From the NCBI GenBank assembly GCA_035551355.1, contig DASZNF010000139.1, positions 1 through 64,000 on the forward strand: a stretch of 64,000 bases of DNA, in the 5' to 3' direction. This document shows positions 1 to 9,858 of this stretch, in pieces. A program made the translations under genes and the position numbers. Within the stretch, counting starts at the first letter, position 1. The number at the start of each line of letters is the position of its first letter. This DNA is from DATATV01 sp035551355 (GTDB lineage: Bacteria > Actinomycetota > Actinomycetes > Mycobacteriales > Pseudonocardiaceae). The notes beneath the pieces were generated by a model. The model saw nothing but the letters and a program-made list of their open reading frames with translations. It searched no databases and was not told where the DNA came from.

Positions 1-900
1 GTGTCCACCGCCATCGCCCCGACCCTGCTGCCCGAGGCCGAGTGGACGGCCCGACGGGCGGCGCATCGGGCGCGGGTGCGGGCGTGGACCGAGCCGCATC
101 GGGCGCGGAAGGCGCGCGGCGAGGCGCATCCGGTGCTGGACTTCCTATTCACCTACTACTCGCACCGGGCCTCCCGGCTGGAACGCTGGCATCCCGGGCC
201 CGGGATCGTACTGGCCGGACCGGCCGCCCGCGAGTACCTCGACCACCCCGGTTACGCCGAGACCGAGGGCGGGGTGGCGCTGAATCCGGCCGCCTTCACC
301 CCGGCCCGCCGCCGGACGGCCGAGTTCGTGTTGGCGTTGCTGACCGCGACGGCCAACCGGGCTCCCCGGTTCGGGTGCTTCGGACTACACGAGTGGGCGA
401 TGCTGTATCGGGCGTCGGCCGAGCAGGTCCGGCATGCCGGGTGGCCGTTGCGACTGGGCGGCGCGGGCACGGACGCCGTGTTGGAGTCGCTGCCGGTGCG
501 GTGCACGCACTTCGACGCGTTCCGGTTCTTCACCCCGCAGGCCCGGCCGCGCAATGCGCTCACCCCGACCCGCGAGCAGCAGGTCGACCTGGAGCAACCA
601 GGCTGCCTGCACAGCGGGATGGACACCTACAAATGGGCCTACAAGCTTGATCCGTTCGTTCCATCCGAGCTGGTGGCGGACTGTTTCGCGCTCGCCCTGC
701 GGATCCGGGAGCTGGACATGCGGGCCAGCCCGTACGACCTGTCCGCGCTGGGCTACACCCCGGTCCGCATCGAGACCCCGGGCGGCCGGGCCGAGTACGC
801 CCGGCTGCAGGCCGCGTTCGCCGCCGATGCCGCGCCGTTGCGCTCGCGGCTGATCACGGCGTGTCACACCGCCTTGACACTTGACACAACGATTACGTAA
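1..900 (+). CDS. 3-methyladenine DNA glycosylase-like protein (299 aa, possibly extending upstream)
   Basis: A 299-residue soluble protein with no signal peptide. It resembles actinobacterial proteins usually annotated as 3-methyladenine DNA glycosylase. That name comes from recalled family resemblance; I see no helix-hairpin-helix or other catalytic motif that proves it. It is rich in aromatic and charged residues, with HPVLDFLFTYYSHR near residue 40 and DTYKWAYKLDPFVPS near residue 205. The GTG codon is the very first base of the window, so the true start could lie further upstream. It is followed by a 129-base gap holding the promoter of the next gene. Confidence 0.6.
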   Translation: MSTAIAPTLLPEAEWTARRAAHRARVRAWTEPHRARKARGEAHPVLDFLFTYYSHRASRLERWHPGPGIVLAGPAAREYLDHPGYAETEGGVALNPAAFTPARRRTAEFVLALLTATANRAPRFGCFGLHEWAMLYRASAEQVRHAGWPLRLGGAGTDAVLESLPVRCTHFDAFRFFTPQARPRNALTPTREQQVDLEQPGCLHSGMDTYKWAYKLDPFVPSELVADCFALALRIRELDMRASPYDLSALGYTPVRIETPGGRAEYARLQAAFAADAAPLRSRLITACHTALTLDTTIT

Positions 901-947
901 CGCTTCGCGTCGCGCGGGCAGCCTGCAGTGACGTTATGTCGCGTTAC

Positions 948-975
948 TTGACGTTCCACTGTCCCCTGTTAGCGT
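948..975 (+). promoter_or_regulatory. Putative sigma-70-type promoter
   Basis: TTGACG at 948-953 and TAGCGT at 970-975 are separated by 16 bases, about 55 bases before the start of the solute-binding protein gene. The -35 matches the consensus well and the -10 moderately. The flanking AT-richer stretch 880-950 contains several TTGAC/GTTAC-like words. Confidence 0.45.
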
Positions 976-1029
976 GAATGGCCGCACCTCGATAACGGTG
1001 CGTGTTGCCAGTAACGAAAGGGACCACGG

Positions 1030-2247
1030 ATGGCGCGTCACCGCGCACCCGGCGAAGCTGCCAGCAAACGTCGGGTGGCGAGTTGGCCCATAGCGATACT
1101 GGTGATCATTCTACTGGGCGCGGTCGCCTGGGTCGGCTGGTCCTGGCTTGGCAACGAAGCCAGCAGACGCGACGCCGCGGCCGCCGCGAACTGCCCCGGC
1201 GGCACCACCACCATCCAGGTCGCCACCGATCCCAGCATCGCCGACACCATCGGCGCGGAATCCGTCCGCTACACGCAGAGCAACCCGGTCGTCGACGACA
1301 CCTGCGTGAAGATCCGGGTCACCTCGATCAACTCCGCGGCCGCCGAATACGCCTTCCTGCACGGCTGGGACACCAACAAACTCGGCCCCAAACCGCAGGC
1401 CTGGATTCCGGACTCCTCCCTGTGGGTCAACCAGGCCCTCGCCGCCCAGCCCACCCTGGCCGGCGACACCACCCAGTCCATCGCCACCAGCCCGGTCGTG
1501 CTGGCCATGTCCCCGGACGCGGGCCGCGCCATGCAGGCCGCACCCCCGTCCTGGACCCAACTGCCCTCGCTGGTCGCGCAGGCCAACGGGTGGGGCACCT
1601 TCGGCCAGGCCGCCTGGGGCGGAGTCACCCTGGACCTGCCCGACCCCGCACACGACTCGGCCAGCCTGCTCGCCATGGCCGAGATGATCGACCCGGCCAG
1701 CCCCACCGGCCAGCCGCCCATCTCCAGTCAGCTGCTGGAGAACACCCAGACCCGCCAGCAGATCGACACCTTCGCCAGCACTCAGCCCAACCCCGCGCCC
1801 ACCGCCACCCGCGACGCGCTGGTCGCGCTGGGCCGCGCGGCGGGCGTGCAGACCGCGCCGTTCACCGCGGTGCCCACCACGGAAGTCGCGCTGTACCAAC
1901 GCAATCTCGGCCTGGACGGGGCGTCCCGGGCGTCCACCGTGCTGGACGAGGTGCGGGTCGCGGGCACCACCTCGGTGGCCGACTTCCCGTTCCTGCCCCT
2001 GGCCGGCGACTGGGTGACCAGCGACCAGCTCACCGTGGCCCAGCACTTCCGCGATTTCCTGCGCAGCGCGCCCGAGCAGGCCGAACTGTCCAAGGCCGGG
2101 TTGCGTTCGGCCGAGGCCGACGGTCATCCCAATCCCTCGCCCGGGATGGACTGGGGCCTGGTCTCGGTGGCCGGCACGCCCACCGACAACGCCAGTTACA
2201 ACCTGCTGGTCGGGGCGTGGAACACCGCGGTGACCCAATCCCGCTGA
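1030..2247 (+). CDS. Membrane-anchored extracellular solute-binding protein
   Basis: A 405-residue protein with a basic N-terminus (RHRAPGEAASKRR), one hydrophobic segment at about residues 18-40 and then an extracytoplasmic domain starting at NCPGGTTTIQVATDPSIADT. This resembles the SBP_bac_11-type binding domain that actinobacteria often pair with von Willebrand A domains. Features such as SSLWVNQAL and SPVVLAMSPDAG fit a periplasmic-type ligand-binding fold. There is no lipobox, so it is anchored by an uncleaved helix. AAGGGA lies about 8 bases before ATG. No permease or ATPase gene is adjacent, so transport is not proven; it could be an orphan binding or cell-wall protein. Confidence 0.65.
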   Translation: MARHRAPGEAASKRRVASWPIAILVIILLGAVAWVGWSWLGNEASRRDAAAAANCPGGTTTIQVATDPSIADTIGAESVRYTQSNPVVDDTCVKIRVTSINSAAAEYAFLHGWDTNKLGPKPQAWIPDSSLWVNQALAAQPTLAGDTTQSIATSPVVLAMSPDAGRAMQAAPPSWTQLPSLVAQANGWGTFGQAAWGGVTLDLPDPAHDSASLLAMAEMIDPASPTGQPPISSQLLENTQTRQQIDTFASTQPNPAPTATRDALVALGRAAGVQTAPFTAVPTTEVALYQRNLGLDGASRASTVLDEVRVAGTTSVADFPFLPLAGDWVTSDQLTVAQHFRDFLRSAPEQAELSKAGLRSAEADGHPNPSPGMDWGLVSVAGTPTDNASYNLLVGAWNTAVTQSR

Positions 2248-2278
2248 CCGGGCCGGGAAACCGGTTAATCTTCCGCGC

Positions 2279-2929
2279 ATGGCGGACTTGCTGACCATCT
2301 CCAACCTGGCCACCGGCGGCGGCACCCTGGTGCTGGCCATCGCCACCTTCGGGTCGGTGCGCTCGGCCAACCGGGCGGTGCGGGTGGCCGAACAGGCGTT
2401 GCTGCAGAACATGCGGCCGGTGCTGTTACCGACCCGGGTGGACGACCAGCCGGAGAAGATCATGTGGTCCGACCAGCACTGGGCCCGGCTGCCCGGCGCC
2501 CGGGCCAGCGTGGAACTGGTCGAGGGCAACATCTATCTGGCGTTCAGCATGCGCAACGTGGGCAGCGGGCTGGGCGTGCTGCAGAGCTGGCAGGTGCACG
2601 CGCCGTACCGGGACTTCACCATCTCCATGGGGAACGTGAGCGACTACCGGCAGCTGTCCCGTGACCTGTACATCGCGCCCGGCGACGTCGGGTTCTGGCA
2701 GACCGGCCTGCGCGACCCGGAAGACCCGGTGTACCAACAGGTTCACCACACCATCAAGGCACGCGAGCCGTTCAGCGTCGACCTGCTCTACACCGACCAC
2801 GAGGGCGGCCAGCGCACCGTCACCCGGTTCGGCGTGTACCCGCACGAGGGCCCCAACGGCAGCGACGAGGGCATCTGGCTGCTGTCCGTGGCCCGGCACT
2901 GGAACCTCGACCACACCAGCCCGCACTGA
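2279..2929 (+). CDS. Small membrane-anchored protein of unknown function
   Basis: A 216-residue protein not recognised as a named family. A hydrophobic N-terminal stretch (residues about 3-27) is followed by a short basic segment (SANRAVRVAEQALL) and a soluble domain rich in beta-type sequence with SVELVEGNIYLAFSMRNVG and ITPGDVGFW-like turns. The pattern of one N-terminal helix plus a beta domain recalls uncharacterised actinobacterial proteins. The start has no clear ribosome-binding site; TTAATC about 8 bases upstream could be the -10 of a leaderless transcript. It sits 31 bases after the solute-binding gene and may be co-transcribed. Confidence 0.5.
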   Translation: MADLLTISNLATGGGTLVLAIATFGSVRSANRAVRVAEQALLQNMRPVLLPTRVDDQPEKIMWSDQHWARLPGARASVELVEGNIYLAFSMRNVGSGLGVLQSWQVHAPYRDFTISMGNVSDYRQLSRDLYIAPGDVGFWQTGLRDPEDPVYQQVHHTIKAREPFSVDLLYTDHEGGQRTVTRFGVYPHEGPNGSDEGIWLLSVARHWNLDHTSPH

Positions 2930-2959
2930 CCGCGGCTCGCGCCTGCCCCGCGCCCGCGG

Positions 2960-3122
2960 CCGGAGTGGGGCCACTCCCTGGGCGGCACCGCGGCCGCCGA
3001 CGTCATGGCCGCCGATCCCCCGGGTCGCCGCGGGGCTGGACATGGACGGCAATCTCACCAACTACGACGGCAGCCTCATGCCGGTCGCCGAACACAAATT
3101 CGACAGCGGGACAGCTCAGTGA
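2960..3122 (+). pseudogene. Remnant of an alpha/beta-hydrolase (lipase-like), truncated and frameshifted
   Basis: From base 2969 the plus strand reads GHSLGGTAAADVMAAD, a typical nucleophile elbow (G-H-S-x-G-G) of lipase/acetylhydrolase-type alpha/beta-hydrolases. At the run of five C (3017-3021) the frame shifts by one. Removing a single C restores DPRVAAGLDMDGNLTNYDGS, which continues to a TGA at 3120-3122. The GxDMDG segment after the elbow is also familiar in this family. The approximately 100-200 residues expected before the elbow are absent, because the preceding gene ends at 2929. The Asp/His part of the triad is also missing, so this is a decayed fragment. A sequencing error could explain the shift but not the truncation. 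Confidence 0.6.
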
Positions 3123-3448
3123 CCGAGCATGATGATCACGATCACCATGATCACCGCGACCAGCACGAACACCGCCACACCGAAACCGGCCGGGGTCGTC
3201 CCGCCCGCGCTCGCCCGGCGCGGCCGGGCCCGGGGGCCGTCCAGCGGCAGGAAGCCGTCGTCCCCGCCCGGGCCGTCGTCGGGGTGGTGGCCGAAGCCGC
3301 CGTGGTGACCGTGGTGGTGGCCACCGAAACCGCCGCCATGGTGCCCACCGCCGCTGTGCCCACCACCACTGTGTCCGCCACCACTGTGCCCGCCGCCGTC
3401 CATCCGCGCCTGCTTCCCGAGGTCCACGTCGTCAGCCAATGATTCCAT
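3116..3448 (-). CDS. Gly/His-rich small protein with C-terminal membrane anchor
   Basis: A 110-residue protein. After an acidic N-terminus (MESLADDVDLGKQARMD) come repeated GGGHSGGGHS units and a His-rich stretch (GHHHGHHGGFGHH, residues about 20-55), then an Asp/Pro-rich linker and one C-terminal transmembrane helix (about residues 88-108, AGFGVAVFVLVAVIMVIVIIM). The His clusters could bind metal ions, but this is only inference. It lies 20 bases downstream of gcvP on the same strand and may be transcribed with it. No family name is offered. Confidence 0.55.
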   Translation of the reverse strand: MESLADDVDLGKQARMDGGGHSGGGHSGGGHSGGGHHGGGFGGHHHGHHGGFGHHPDDGPGGDDGFLPLDGPRARPRRASAGGTTPAGFGVAVFVLVAVIMVIVIIMLGH

Positions 3449-3468
3449 GACGCGGACCCCGGTGGGGC

Positions 3469-6354
<2,886 letters not shown>

Positions 6355-6439
6355 GCCTTCTTCGACGTCGGGTCAGGGCCTGGGGCACACCCGGCGGGCA
6401 CGCCACCAACACCCTCCCCCTCTGTCGATGCCCAATTGG

Positions 6440-6612
6440 CATGAGCGCCTGAGAGCTTCGGCCTTGCGGCCTTGCACCGTCGGCGGGAGCGCGCTGGCGC
6501 GCGCTCCACTTTCCAGAGGCGTCTGATCCACACGGTCCGCGCTGCCTGAGAGGTTCCGGGGAGGAGTTGCTCCTTCGGCGCCGGTCCACGGTGCGACCGG
6601 ACTCTCCCGCGT
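6440..6612 (-). promoter_or_regulatory. Tandem glycine riboswitch upstream of gcvP
   Basis: Read on the minus strand, the first aptamer (about 6612-6540) has GCGGGAGAG, then GGCGCCGAAGGAGCAA, then CTCTCAGGCA (6552-6543). The second (about 6525-6443) has CTCTGGAAAG (6518-6509), GGCCGAAG and CTCTCAGGCGCTC (6455-6443). These are the conserved cores of the gcvT-motif glycine riboswitch. The stretch 6439-6355 before the gcvP start would be the expression platform. In this family glycine binding normally turns gcv genes on. Confidence 0.9.
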
Positions 6613-6655
6613 GGGGTCGTCGACTACCTCAACAGACTACCGGAGTGGGTGACCC

Positions 6656-7231
6656 TCACCCCGCCGAGCGGGTCCGGCGGTGCCGGGACAGCTCGTCCTC
6701 CACCACTTCCTCCAGCACGCCGCCGTCGGCGCGCTCGGCCGGGAAGTCGTGGATGGTGCCGTTCAGTTCGCGCATGGCGCCGCTGACCGCGATGCCGAAC
6801 ACACCCTGGCCGCCCTGCAACAGGTCCACCACCTCTTCCGGCGAGGTGCACTCGTAGACCGTGGTGCCATCGCTGAACAGGGTGATCCGAGCCAGATCCC
6901 GCACGCCCCGGCGACGCAGGTGGTCCACCGCGACCCGGATGTTCTGCAGCGAGACCCCGGTGTCCAGCAGTCGCTTGACCACCTTCAGCACCAGGATGTC
7001 CTTGAACGAGTACAGCCGTTGGCTGCCCGAGCCGTGCGCGGTCCGGATGGACGGCGCGACCAACCCAGTGCGCGCCCAGTAGTCCAGCTGCCGGTAGGTT
7101 ATCCCGGCGATCTGGCATGCGGCCGTGCCTCGATATCCCACCAGCTCGTCCGGCGCCGTCACGTCCGGGAACAAGGCAGCCTGCTCCGGATGCCGCGCAC
7201 TGTCGGCCTCGCTGGGCACTTCGTGCACCAC
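6656..7231 (-). CDS. MerR-family regulator, homologue of M. tuberculosis Rv1830 (ResR/McdR)
   Basis: A 191-residue DNA-binding protein. The winged helix-turn-helix begins around YRGTAACQIAGITYRQLDYWARTGLVAPSIR and is followed by GSQRLYSFKDILVLKVVKRLLDTGVS. The C-terminal FSDGTTVYECTSPEEVVDLLQGGQGVFGIAV segment is characteristic of the Rv1830 group, linked to growth and division control in mycobacteria. The tandem GTG at 7231 is chosen because GGAGGGAGG stands 4 bases upstream; a much longer reading frame continues upstream but is low-quality sequence. An inverted repeat at 7329-7351 may be its autoregulatory operator. Family assignment is firm, target genes are inference. Confidence 0.9.
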   Translation of the reverse strand: MVHEVPSEADSARHPEQAALFPDVTAPDELVGYRGTAACQIAGITYRQLDYWARTGLVAPSIRTAHGSGSQRLYSFKDILVLKVVKRLLDTGVSLQNIRVAVDHLRRRGVRDLARITLFSDGTTVYECTSPEEVVDLLQGGQGVFGIAVSGAMRELNGTIHDFPAERADGGVLEEVVEDELSRHRRTRSAG

Positions 7232-7328
7232 GCTGCCTCCCTCCAGGGGAATCACACCGCCGCGATTCGCTGACTCGACGGTAAGACGCCCCGGCGAGCC
7301 GGTCAACGCGACGCGCGGAGGCGGACCC

Positions 7329-7351
7329 ACCCTCAACCTCAACTTGAGGGT
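7329..7351 (-). promoter_or_regulatory. Putative MerR-type operator (inverted repeat)
   Basis: The arms ACCCTCAA (7329-7336) and TTGAGGGT (7344-7351) are exact inverted repeats around CCTCAAC. CCTCAA/TTGAGG pairs are typical of operators of the MerR family (compare SoxR-type sites). It lies about 100 bases upstream of the Rv1830-type regulator, suggesting autoregulation. Binding is inferred. Confidence 0.45.
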
Positions 7352-7398
7352 TACCCGATCGGCAGCTCGATCAGGCGACAGGCTCCGCAGTGGCGCTC

Positions 7399-7492
7399 TA
7401 TGTATCCGCTCCGCAGTGGCGCCCGTACGTATCCGCTCCGCGGCTGGGCCTACGTATCCGCTCCGCGGCTGTGCCTTACGTATCCGCTCCGC
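7399..7492. repeat. Four-copy repeat TACGTATCCGCTCCGC, period 25-27 bp
   Basis: The 16-base word TAYGTATCCGCTCCGC occurs at 7399-7414, 7426-7441, 7451-7466 and 7477-7492; the first copy has one change. The last copy overlaps the end of the bifunctional nuclease gene and includes its stop codon; the other three are downstream. A further partial copy (CTCCGCAGTGGCGC) is at 7383. Both TACGTA and CCGCGG in the units are palindromic. Confidence 0.8.
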
Positions 7493-7949
7493 GGAAGTCT
7501 TCCGGCGACACGGAGTCGAGGAACTCGCGGAACTTCTCCACCTCGTCCTCCTGCTCGTCCGGGATGATGAGCCCGGCCTCGGACAACACCGACTCCTCGG
7601 CGTGGATCGGCACGCCGATACGCAGCGCCAGCGCCACCGAGTCACTCGGCCGCGCGGACACCCGCACGTCGCCGTCGAACACCAGCTCCGCGTAGAAGGT
7701 GCCTTCCTGCAGGTCGGTGATGCGCACCTGCTCCAGCTCCCGGCCCAGCGCCGAGATGATGTCCTTGAGCAGGTCGTGCGTGAGGGGACGAGGCGGCGTC
7801 ACGCCCTGCTGTTGAAGCGCGATCGCGGTCGCCTCCACGCTGCCGATCCAGATCGGCAGGTAGCGATCACCCTCGGTCTCGCGCAGCAGCAGAATCGGCT
7901 GATTTCCCGGCAGCTCGACCCGAACGCCGACCACTCGCATCTCGCTCAT
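7476..7949 (-). CDS. Bifunctional nuclease domain protein (DUF151), Rv1829 homologue
   Basis: A 157-residue single-domain protein. MRVVGVRVELPGNQPILLLRE, LPIWIGSVEATAIALQ and RPSDSVALALRIGVPIH are the hallmark segments of the BFN/DUF151 family, whose best-studied plant member has RNase and DNase activity. The bacterial role is not settled. Its tail is acidic (DEQEDEVEKFREFLDS). GGAGGAGG lies about 9 bases before the ATG. It is flanked by two MerR regulators, the same order as Rv1828-Rv1830 of M. tuberculosis. The 173 bases upstream (7950-8122) hold no recognised gene. Confidence 0.9.
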   Translation of the reverse strand: MSEMRVVGVRVELPGNQPILLLRETEGDRYLPIWIGSVEATAIALQQQGVTPPRPLTHDLLKDIISALGRELEQVRITDLQEGTFYAELVFDGDVRVSARPSDSVALALRIGVPIHAEESVLSEAGLIIPDEQEDEVEKFREFLDSVSPEDFRGADT

Positions 7950-8122
7950 CGGGTATCGCCTCCTCCGCTCGCGCCACGTTTCGCGTACCCACGGCAGCGT
8001 GAATTCCGCATCCCACCATTGACGCTACCCGCAGCGAGGCCCATATGCTCGCACCTGTTCCAAATGATCATGGTCGCGCAGTGCGTTGTGCGCAACCATT
8101 CGAGCTGCCCCGCACGCCGACA

Positions 8123-8854
8123 TCACTGCCGTCCCGCAGCTAGCCCGGCCTTCACCAACAGGGTATGCAGAGTGACCGACAACGCCGCAAGTTCTCGGGT
8201 GACATCCGCGGCCCGCTCGCGCTCGGCCGGGTCCCGGTGCCTGCGCAGCGGAGCGACGATCTGCTCCAGCAGACCCACCTCGCGGTCGGCCGAGGCGCGG
8301 AAGGCGCGCAGGTGGCGCGGCTCGATGCCGAACCCGGTCATCGCGCCGGCGGTGCGGGCGACCGACACCGCGTCCGGGTCGTAGTAGCCACTGGTGTCCG
8401 GCCGTAGCAGGCCGTACTGCTCAAGCTCGGTCAGCAGGGCCGGGTCGATCTCGGCTTCCGCGGCCAGCTCGGCGCGGGTCAGCCGGACCTCGGCGGCCGA
8501 CTCGGCCGGTCGGAAGTCGGCCACCGCGGGCGTGTCCACCGCGACCAGCGACCGGGGCAGCCGAGGAGTCGGCGTGGCCGGACGCAGGCCGCGATCGACC
8601 GCGTCCAGCTGCTCCTTGATGACCTTCAACGGCAGGTAGTGATCCCGCTGCGCGGCCAGCACGAACCGCAGCCTGGCCACGTCCGCGGGGGTGAACTGCC
8701 GATATCCGGAGGCGGTCCGGGCCGGCTGGACCAGCCCCTCCGATTCCAGGAACCGGATCTTGGAGATGGTCACGTCCGGAAACTCGGCACGCAGCTGGGC
8801 CAGCAACGCCCCGATGCTCACCCCGTCGGACTGTGGCCGGCCGGCCGCCGTCAC
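8123..8854 (-). CDS. ftsR: MerR-family regulator, Rv1828/FtsR homologue
   Basis: A 243-residue regulator. The N-terminal DNA-binding domain reads VSIGALLAQLRAEFPDVTISKIRFLESEGL followed by GYRQFTPADVARLRFVLAAQRDHYLPLKVIKEQL, diagnostic of the Rv1828/FtsR group; FtsR of Corynebacterium activates ftsZ. The C-terminal half includes a second small helical region (TRAELAAEAEID...LLTELEQYGLL) that may be an effector domain. The GTG start is preceded by CAGGAG and lies one base after the garA stop, so the two are co-translated. The symbol follows homology, not experiment. Confidence 0.88.
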   Translation of the reverse strand: MTAAGRPQSDGVSIGALLAQLRAEFPDVTISKIRFLESEGLVQPARTASGYRQFTPADVARLRFVLAAQRDHYLPLKVIKEQLDAVDRGLRPATPTPRLPRSLVAVDTPAVADFRPAESAAEVRLTRAELAAEAEIDPALLTELEQYGLLRPDTSGYYDPDAVSVARTAGAMTGFGIEPRHLRAFRASADREVGLLEQIVAPLRRHRDPAERERAADVTRELAALSVTLHTLLVKAGLAAGRQ

Positions 8855-8855
8855 G

Positions 8856-9314
8856 CTACTCCTGGCCCCCGGAACCCACGCCGGTGAGGAACACCAACCG
8901 GAACTTGCCGATCTGCACCTCGTCGCCGTTGGCCAGCACCGCCGAGTCGACCGGCTCGCGGTTGACGTATGTGCCGTTCAGGCTGCCCACGTCGATCACC
9001 ACGAACTCGTCGCCCTCGCGGCGGAACTCCGCGTGCCTGCGGGACACCGTGACGTCGTCGAGAAAGATGTCGCTGTCCGGGTGCCTGCCCGCGCTGGTGG
9101 TGTCGCGGTCGAGCAGGAAGCGGGAACCCGCGTTCGGGCCCCGCTTCACCACAAGCAGGGCGGATCCGGCGGGCAGCGCGTCCACACCGGCGACGGGCTG
9201 CTCCCGCTCCGGCGCCTCGGTTCCCTCGACCTCGCTCAGGAAATCGGCCCGGAAGACCGAAGTCCGCTCCGGGGACTGCTCCGGGGGAACACCGGGCCCG
9301 TCGTTCGTGCTCAC
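8856..9314 (-). CDS. garA: FHA-domain metabolic regulator GarA/OdhI
   Basis: A 152-residue cytosolic protein that in relatives binds 2-oxoglutarate dehydrogenase and glutamate dehydrogenase and is switched off by PknB/PknG phosphorylation. The FHA domain (about residues 50-140) has LLVVKRGPNAGSRFLLDRD, SAGRHPDSDIFLDD, VSRRHAEF and GSLNGTYVNREPVDSAVL, all key phosphothreonine-binding residues. GTG at 9314 is chosen because AGGAGG stands 9 bases upstream and it fits GarA length; in-frame codons extend to 9434 but are not family-like. The N-terminal phospho-motif is ERTSVFRADFL rather than the usual ETTSVFRADFL, so only one threonine is present. Confidence 0.95.
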   Translation of the reverse strand: MSTNDGPGVPPEQSPERTSVFRADFLSEVEGTEAPEREQPVAGVDALPAGSALLVVKRGPNAGSRFLLDRDTTSAGRHPDSDIFLDDVTVSRRHAEFRREGDEFVVIDVGSLNGTYVNREPVDSAVLANGDEVQIGKFRLVFLTGVGSGGQE

Positions 9315-9430
9315 CTGGGCTCTCCTCCTGCTGGTGGATTCCTCGTCGTAACCGCCCCAACGTACCGTGTCGGACCTTTTGCCAGAGCGCAGGCTCCCCA
9401 ACAGGGAACGCAGCCGACGCAAGATCGTGA

Positions 9431-9814
9431 TCACCCCTGCTCCGTGATCGCCCGGTAGGCGTCCGCGTCCAGCAGGCCGTCGACCGCGTCGGGCTCGGTG
9501 ACGGTGACCTCGAACATCCAGCCCTCACCATAGGGATCGGAGTTGATCAGCTCCGGCTGCGCGTCCAGCGCGTCGTTGCGGGCCACCACCGATCCGGCCA
9601 CCGGCGCGTACAGGTCGGACACGCTCTTGGTCGACTCCACCTCGCCGATCGTCTGCCCGGCGGTGAGCTCCTCGCCCACCTCGGGCAGCTGCACGAAGAC
9701 CACGTCTCCCAGCTGGGTCTGGGCGAAGTCGGTGATGCCGATGCGCACCGAGTCCACCCCGGTGCGCGCCACCCATTCATGCTCCTGGGTGTACTTCAGC
9801 TCCTCGGGAACCAC
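9431..9814 (-). CDS. gcvH: Glycine cleavage system H protein
   Basis: A 127-residue lipoyl carrier protein that shuttles the aminomethyl group between GcvP, GcvT and GcvL. The lipoylation motif IGEVESTKSVSDLYAPVAG contains the modified lysine at about residue 63. The N-terminal PEELKYTQEHEWV and C-terminal NSDPYGEGWMFEV are typical. It lies upstream of garA with a 116-base gap, the order seen in mycobacteria (Rv1826-Rv1827). Confidence 0.97.
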   Translation of the reverse strand: MVPEELKYTQEHEWVARTGVDSVRIGITDFAQTQLGDVVFVQLPEVGEELTAGQTIGEVESTKSVSDLYAPVAGSVVARNDALDAQPELINSDPYGEGWMFEVTVTEPDAVDGLLDADAYRAITEQG

Positions 9815-9858
9815 CTACGTGCTCTCCTTCAACTCAACACTGCTTCGATGCGGTGAAC

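Noticed and set aside
7381..7492. CRISPR array
   Set aside because: Units are 16 bases with 9-11 base spacers that are related to one another, and no cas gene is near.
7231..7645. N-terminal extension of the Rv1830-like MerR protein
   Set aside because: The extra 138 codons overlap the nuclease gene and the repeat array. A strong ribosome-binding site precedes the internal GTG at 7231.
9315..9434. 40-residue N-terminal extension of GarA
   Set aside because: It overlaps the gcvH stop and is not GarA-like; the GTG at 9314 has AGGAGG and gives the usual length.
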